The notes beneath the pieces are model-generated. The model was given only the letters and a program-made list of their open reading frames with translations. It ran no database searches and was not told the DNA's origin. Positions 62,033 through 64,000 of a stretch of 64,000 nucleotides of DNA are shown in pieces (within the stretch, counting starts at the first letter, position 1; every line of letters begins with the position of its first letter). Source of the stretch: Ampullaceana balthica (lineage: Eukaryota > Mollusca > Gastropoda > Lymnaeidae). A program made the position numbers and the translations under genes. The DNA is taken from the NCBI GenBank assembly GCA_944989445.1, contig CALYLW010000438.1, positions 62,001 to 126,000 on the forward strand. The letters run 5' to 3'.

Positions 62033-64000
62033 CTCCTCTCTCTCGACTCATTCATATTCTCAGTGCTAATTATAGACAAAGAGACCAGACGAGAGTTAGA
62101 TGGAGAAAGGGGCGACTTCAAACTTAATATGAAATTATTTCATAGTGTTTCAGAAAAGGCTAAAATTACTATTTCAATGTTTAATTTCTCTTGATTTTAA
62201 CCTTTCTATTTTGTCAATAAGCTATGCTTCCAATTCTTACAGATGCCACAGGCGATGACAGCAAGGGCGAAGATGACAGAGATGATAGTCCCGTTGATGA
62301 AAAACAAAGTGATACCTGTAACGAGAACGGTGAAACAAGTCTTTGCTACAGTAAGTATCTGATATATGAAACTGAGTTTATTTTTATTTGTTTTGTTGTC
62401 TATTTCAAACGGGAGTTTCACTATTATGAGAAAACGGAACAATGGATCGTGACCAAATTTGAAACGATTGTTCATTCTGATACCTTTACAGATTGTTGAA
62501 AGGATAGTTGTTGTTTTTTTTCTTTTTTCAACTATCACTTGAATTCACTTGTAAGTTGTAAATTTAAAAAATCGTAAAATGTAAAAACAAATAGCTAAAA
62601 AAATCAATTTATAACGAATTATGTGTTTCAAAAAGAGTTATTTTTGGTGCAGTTTTTTTCCATTGTTTGCGCAAGAGTAAGATGAGCACACAGTTTGGTC
62701 ATATTACAATCATTAAGACCTAAATGCTGACGCTTAGCTGTTAAACAATTAGTGTTGTCCTGCTTTCATTCACTTTCCTAAGGTTTCTCTTACCTTATAA
62801 TAACAATTTGCATACAATACTTTGGGGCCGTCCATAAATGACGTCACGCACCTAGGGGGGTCCCCACATTTGTGACGATGTTTGACGAGAGGGAGGGGGA
62901 GTTTTAGAATTGTGACGTCACGTCAAAAACGCGCTACTTTAAAATCAAGGTTCCACCTAAATATTCGATTTCTTACTATTTATTTTATGACGTTTTAAGT
63001 TGATTAGAGTGCAGCCTTACTTCAATTATTTCAATTAATTATATATCTATCTACTATCTGTGACATTTAAATCAATTATGTATTATTTTATCACCTTGAC
63101 AGTTACACATGAAACCCAGGTGTCAGAAGGTGGAGAAGCAGATCTTCACAAATATTACAGCAGGTGTAAAAAGAATCCAGGTCACACGCAGTTTGTACCT
63201 GTCAACGAATTTAACATCAAACACATGCCCGCGGCTGGAAAGGACATAAACCTAGTTAATTATATAAAAGCAATTGCTGACCTGACTGTCAGGGTAGATG
63301 TCAAAATGACCAGTCCTGAAAGACTTGAGTTTTGGCCAAACACCACATCTCCATACAGTTTTTATGGCCTTAGAGGTAGCACCGTCATGAGGTTAGGGAC
63401 TGGAATGGTGTGGAATGTTTTCAAATCGACAGAAGAAAACAGGGGTGTGTGTCCATGCCACAAGTTTCAACACTCGGACACACCCAGCAAGGTGTGGGAG
63501 GAGGTAAGGATGTACACGGCAACGCACATGTTTGATGACATCGAGGCGAGAAACACCACGTGCAGATTGTTCTATGACGTAGAGAGTGGCCCCTGTGTTG
63601 CTCTCGGTGGGTGGAAGATGCACGAGGTTAACATCAATGAAGACTGGTGTAGGTTGCAATGCATGACATGTGACATGGATCTACTGGATAAACTGGACAA
63701 GATGCTGAAACACAGAGAAGATCTGGGGAGAGACGTTCTCTTATCATACCAAAATCATGGAGAAGATTTCAAGCTGACTGTCATAGCATCACATCCACAT
63801 GGATGTTCCAAGCAGATTTCTATAGGAGACTTGATCGACCGAGCCCAGGTAAACGGTAAGACCCAATACACCTACAATACAAGCACATGTCAAGGCAGTA
63901 GCGGAGCTCGAGTCCACTCCCTGGGGAAACAAGATTGTTTTTTCTACGGCCTCCACGTCCACAGCGGCGTCAACTCTCATGGTAAAAATGATAGCGGCAT
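57590..64000 (+). CDS. Gene C (5' part): trypsin-fold serine protease, cytosolic type
   Basis: Exons 57562-57595 (predicted), 58479-58530, 62243-62350 and 63103 to beyond the edge; phases 0, 1 and 1 agree at every junction. The N-terminal region is acidic (DATGDDSKGEDDRDDSPVDE). The large exon is open to the window end. It shows PA-clan protease marks in order: strand RLGTGMVWNVF; TATHMFDD with the candidate catalytic His (63525-63527); GEDFKLTVIASHPHG with the candidate Asp (63765-63767); CQGSSGARVHSLG with the candidate Ser (63900-63902). Many cysteines lie between them (CPCH, CRLQCMTC). No signal peptide or transmembrane helix is visible. The substrate is unknown. The triad is complete, so it could be active. 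Confidence 0.75.
57701..57981. mobile_element. PIF/Harbinger-like MITE with TAA duplication
   Basis: GGGGGCGTCCATAAAGTACA and ACGTACTTTATGTACGGCCCC are inverted, flanked by TAA on both sides, the 3-bp TWA duplication of PIF/Harbinger elements. Two inner GTGACAGTTTGTGACAGGGG blocks face each other. It lies in gene C intron 1. Confidence 0.75.
58479..58530 (+). CDS. Gene C exon, 52 nt, VVQSANLKGLDIQQKVK
   Basis: Acceptor TTATTGCTCGTGTAACAG, donor AAAG|GTAATA; leaves in phase 1. The leftover G joins AT of exon 62243 to make Asp. Confidence 0.65.
58979..61963 (+). mobile_element. Composite hAT element, copy 2 (3.0 kb), perfect TSD
   Basis: TSD CTCTTAGC at 58971-58978 and 61964-61971. Ends CAGAGGCGTCACTAGGG and CCCCTAGTGACGCCACTG. 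Same inner order as copy 1: PIF-like MITE (59046-59400), hAT transposase remnant (59573-59960: GNQAILREKSIVAHYVPCTA, HSFNLVGKRSAG), the GC-rich repeat (60290-60790), an AT block and the right end. It differs from copy 1 by small indels (for example, about 100 bp missing near 60085). It inserted in gene C intron 2 with a perfect duplication, so it is recent. Confidence 0.95.
61999..62046. repeat. (CT)n microsatellite
   Basis: TTTCTCTCTCTCTC run passing into CTCTCCTCTC, directly right of the composite hAT. Confidence 0.95.
62243..62350 (+). CDS. Gene C exon, 108 nt, acidic linker
   Basis: Acceptor CTTCCAATTCTTACAG, donor TACA|GTAAGT; phase 1 in and out. Encodes DATGDDSKGEDDRDDSPVDE, then KQSDTCNENGETSLCY. 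A disordered acidic segment before the protease domain. Confidence 0.8.
62600..62670 (-). mobile_element. Small Helitron-family fragment
   Basis: GAGTTATTTTTGGTGCAGT matches the inner part of the copies at 1423 and 21434. The terminus is missing. Confidence 0.4.
62824..63000. mobile_element. PIF-like MITE fragment
   Basis: GGGGCCGTCCATAAATGACG start, C/G-rich GTGACGATG and GTGACGTCACGTCAAAAACG blocks. The closing end is missing; it runs to within about 100 bp of the main gene C exon. Confidence 0.7.
63103..64000 (+). CDS. Gene C main exon: protease domain, runs off the window
   Basis: Acceptor TATTTTATCACCTTGACAG; enters in phase 1 (A|TT = Ile) and reads THETQVSEGGEADLHKYYSR, KNPGHTQFVPVNEFNIKHMP and on without a stop for 299 codons to the edge. 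Codon use and composition are clearly coding, unlike everything since gene B. GC content is higher than the flanks. Confidence 0.9.

Noticed and set aside
62206..62538. Minus-strand 110-codon frame over the gene C acidic exon
   Set aside because: The plus strand has matching phases and splice sites; the minus frame is its shadow.

Overview
The window looks like nuclear DNA of an animal, most likely a mollusc and probably a gastropod. It is AT-rich, introns are long with GT-AG junctions, and it is packed with hAT, Helitron, pogo-like, PIF-like and non-LTR elements, tRNA-derived SINEs and minisatellites. The lineage is an inference from the style of the repeats and genes; no marker gene fixes it. 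There is one assembly gap (40201-40689).

Three host genes, all on the + strand, can be read from splice sites, phase and codons. Gene A (3' part, 738 to about 4885) encodes a secreted-type, low-complexity protein whose main exon repeats an 8-residue unit, WGKSNHTG, with an N-glycosylation sequon in almost every copy. Gene B (about 13028-38405, complete) is the most striking locus. A signal-peptide exon is followed by 15 coding exons, 14 of them only 9 to 51 nt. All are in phase 0, including four 9-nt micro-exons (RDE, RDE, REG, RDT), and the protein is about 314 residues. One four-exon module has been tandemly duplicated. Gene C (57562 to beyond the window end) is the 5' part of a trypsin-fold serine protease with an acidic N-terminal region and no signal peptide.

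Layout: 1-4890 gene A, with a hAT and a Helitron end in its intron; 4890-12960 old LINE, hAT and pogo remains and bare sequence; 12977-38405 gene B with transposons in most large introns; 38405-57560 gene-free, made of a gap, nested hAT elements, SINE and minisatellites; 57562-64000 gene C, whose second intron holds a 3-kb composite hAT almost identical to one at 46028-49159.

The main repeat exons of genes A and B each carry exactly one extra G in a G-run. Exon lengths 349 and 469 nt become multiples of three when one base is removed, so these are more likely assembly errors or recent null alleles than gene-model faults. Genes A and B share a design (small symmetric exons, hydrophilic repeats), which suggests a family of variable secreted proteins. 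No functional link to gene C can be shown.
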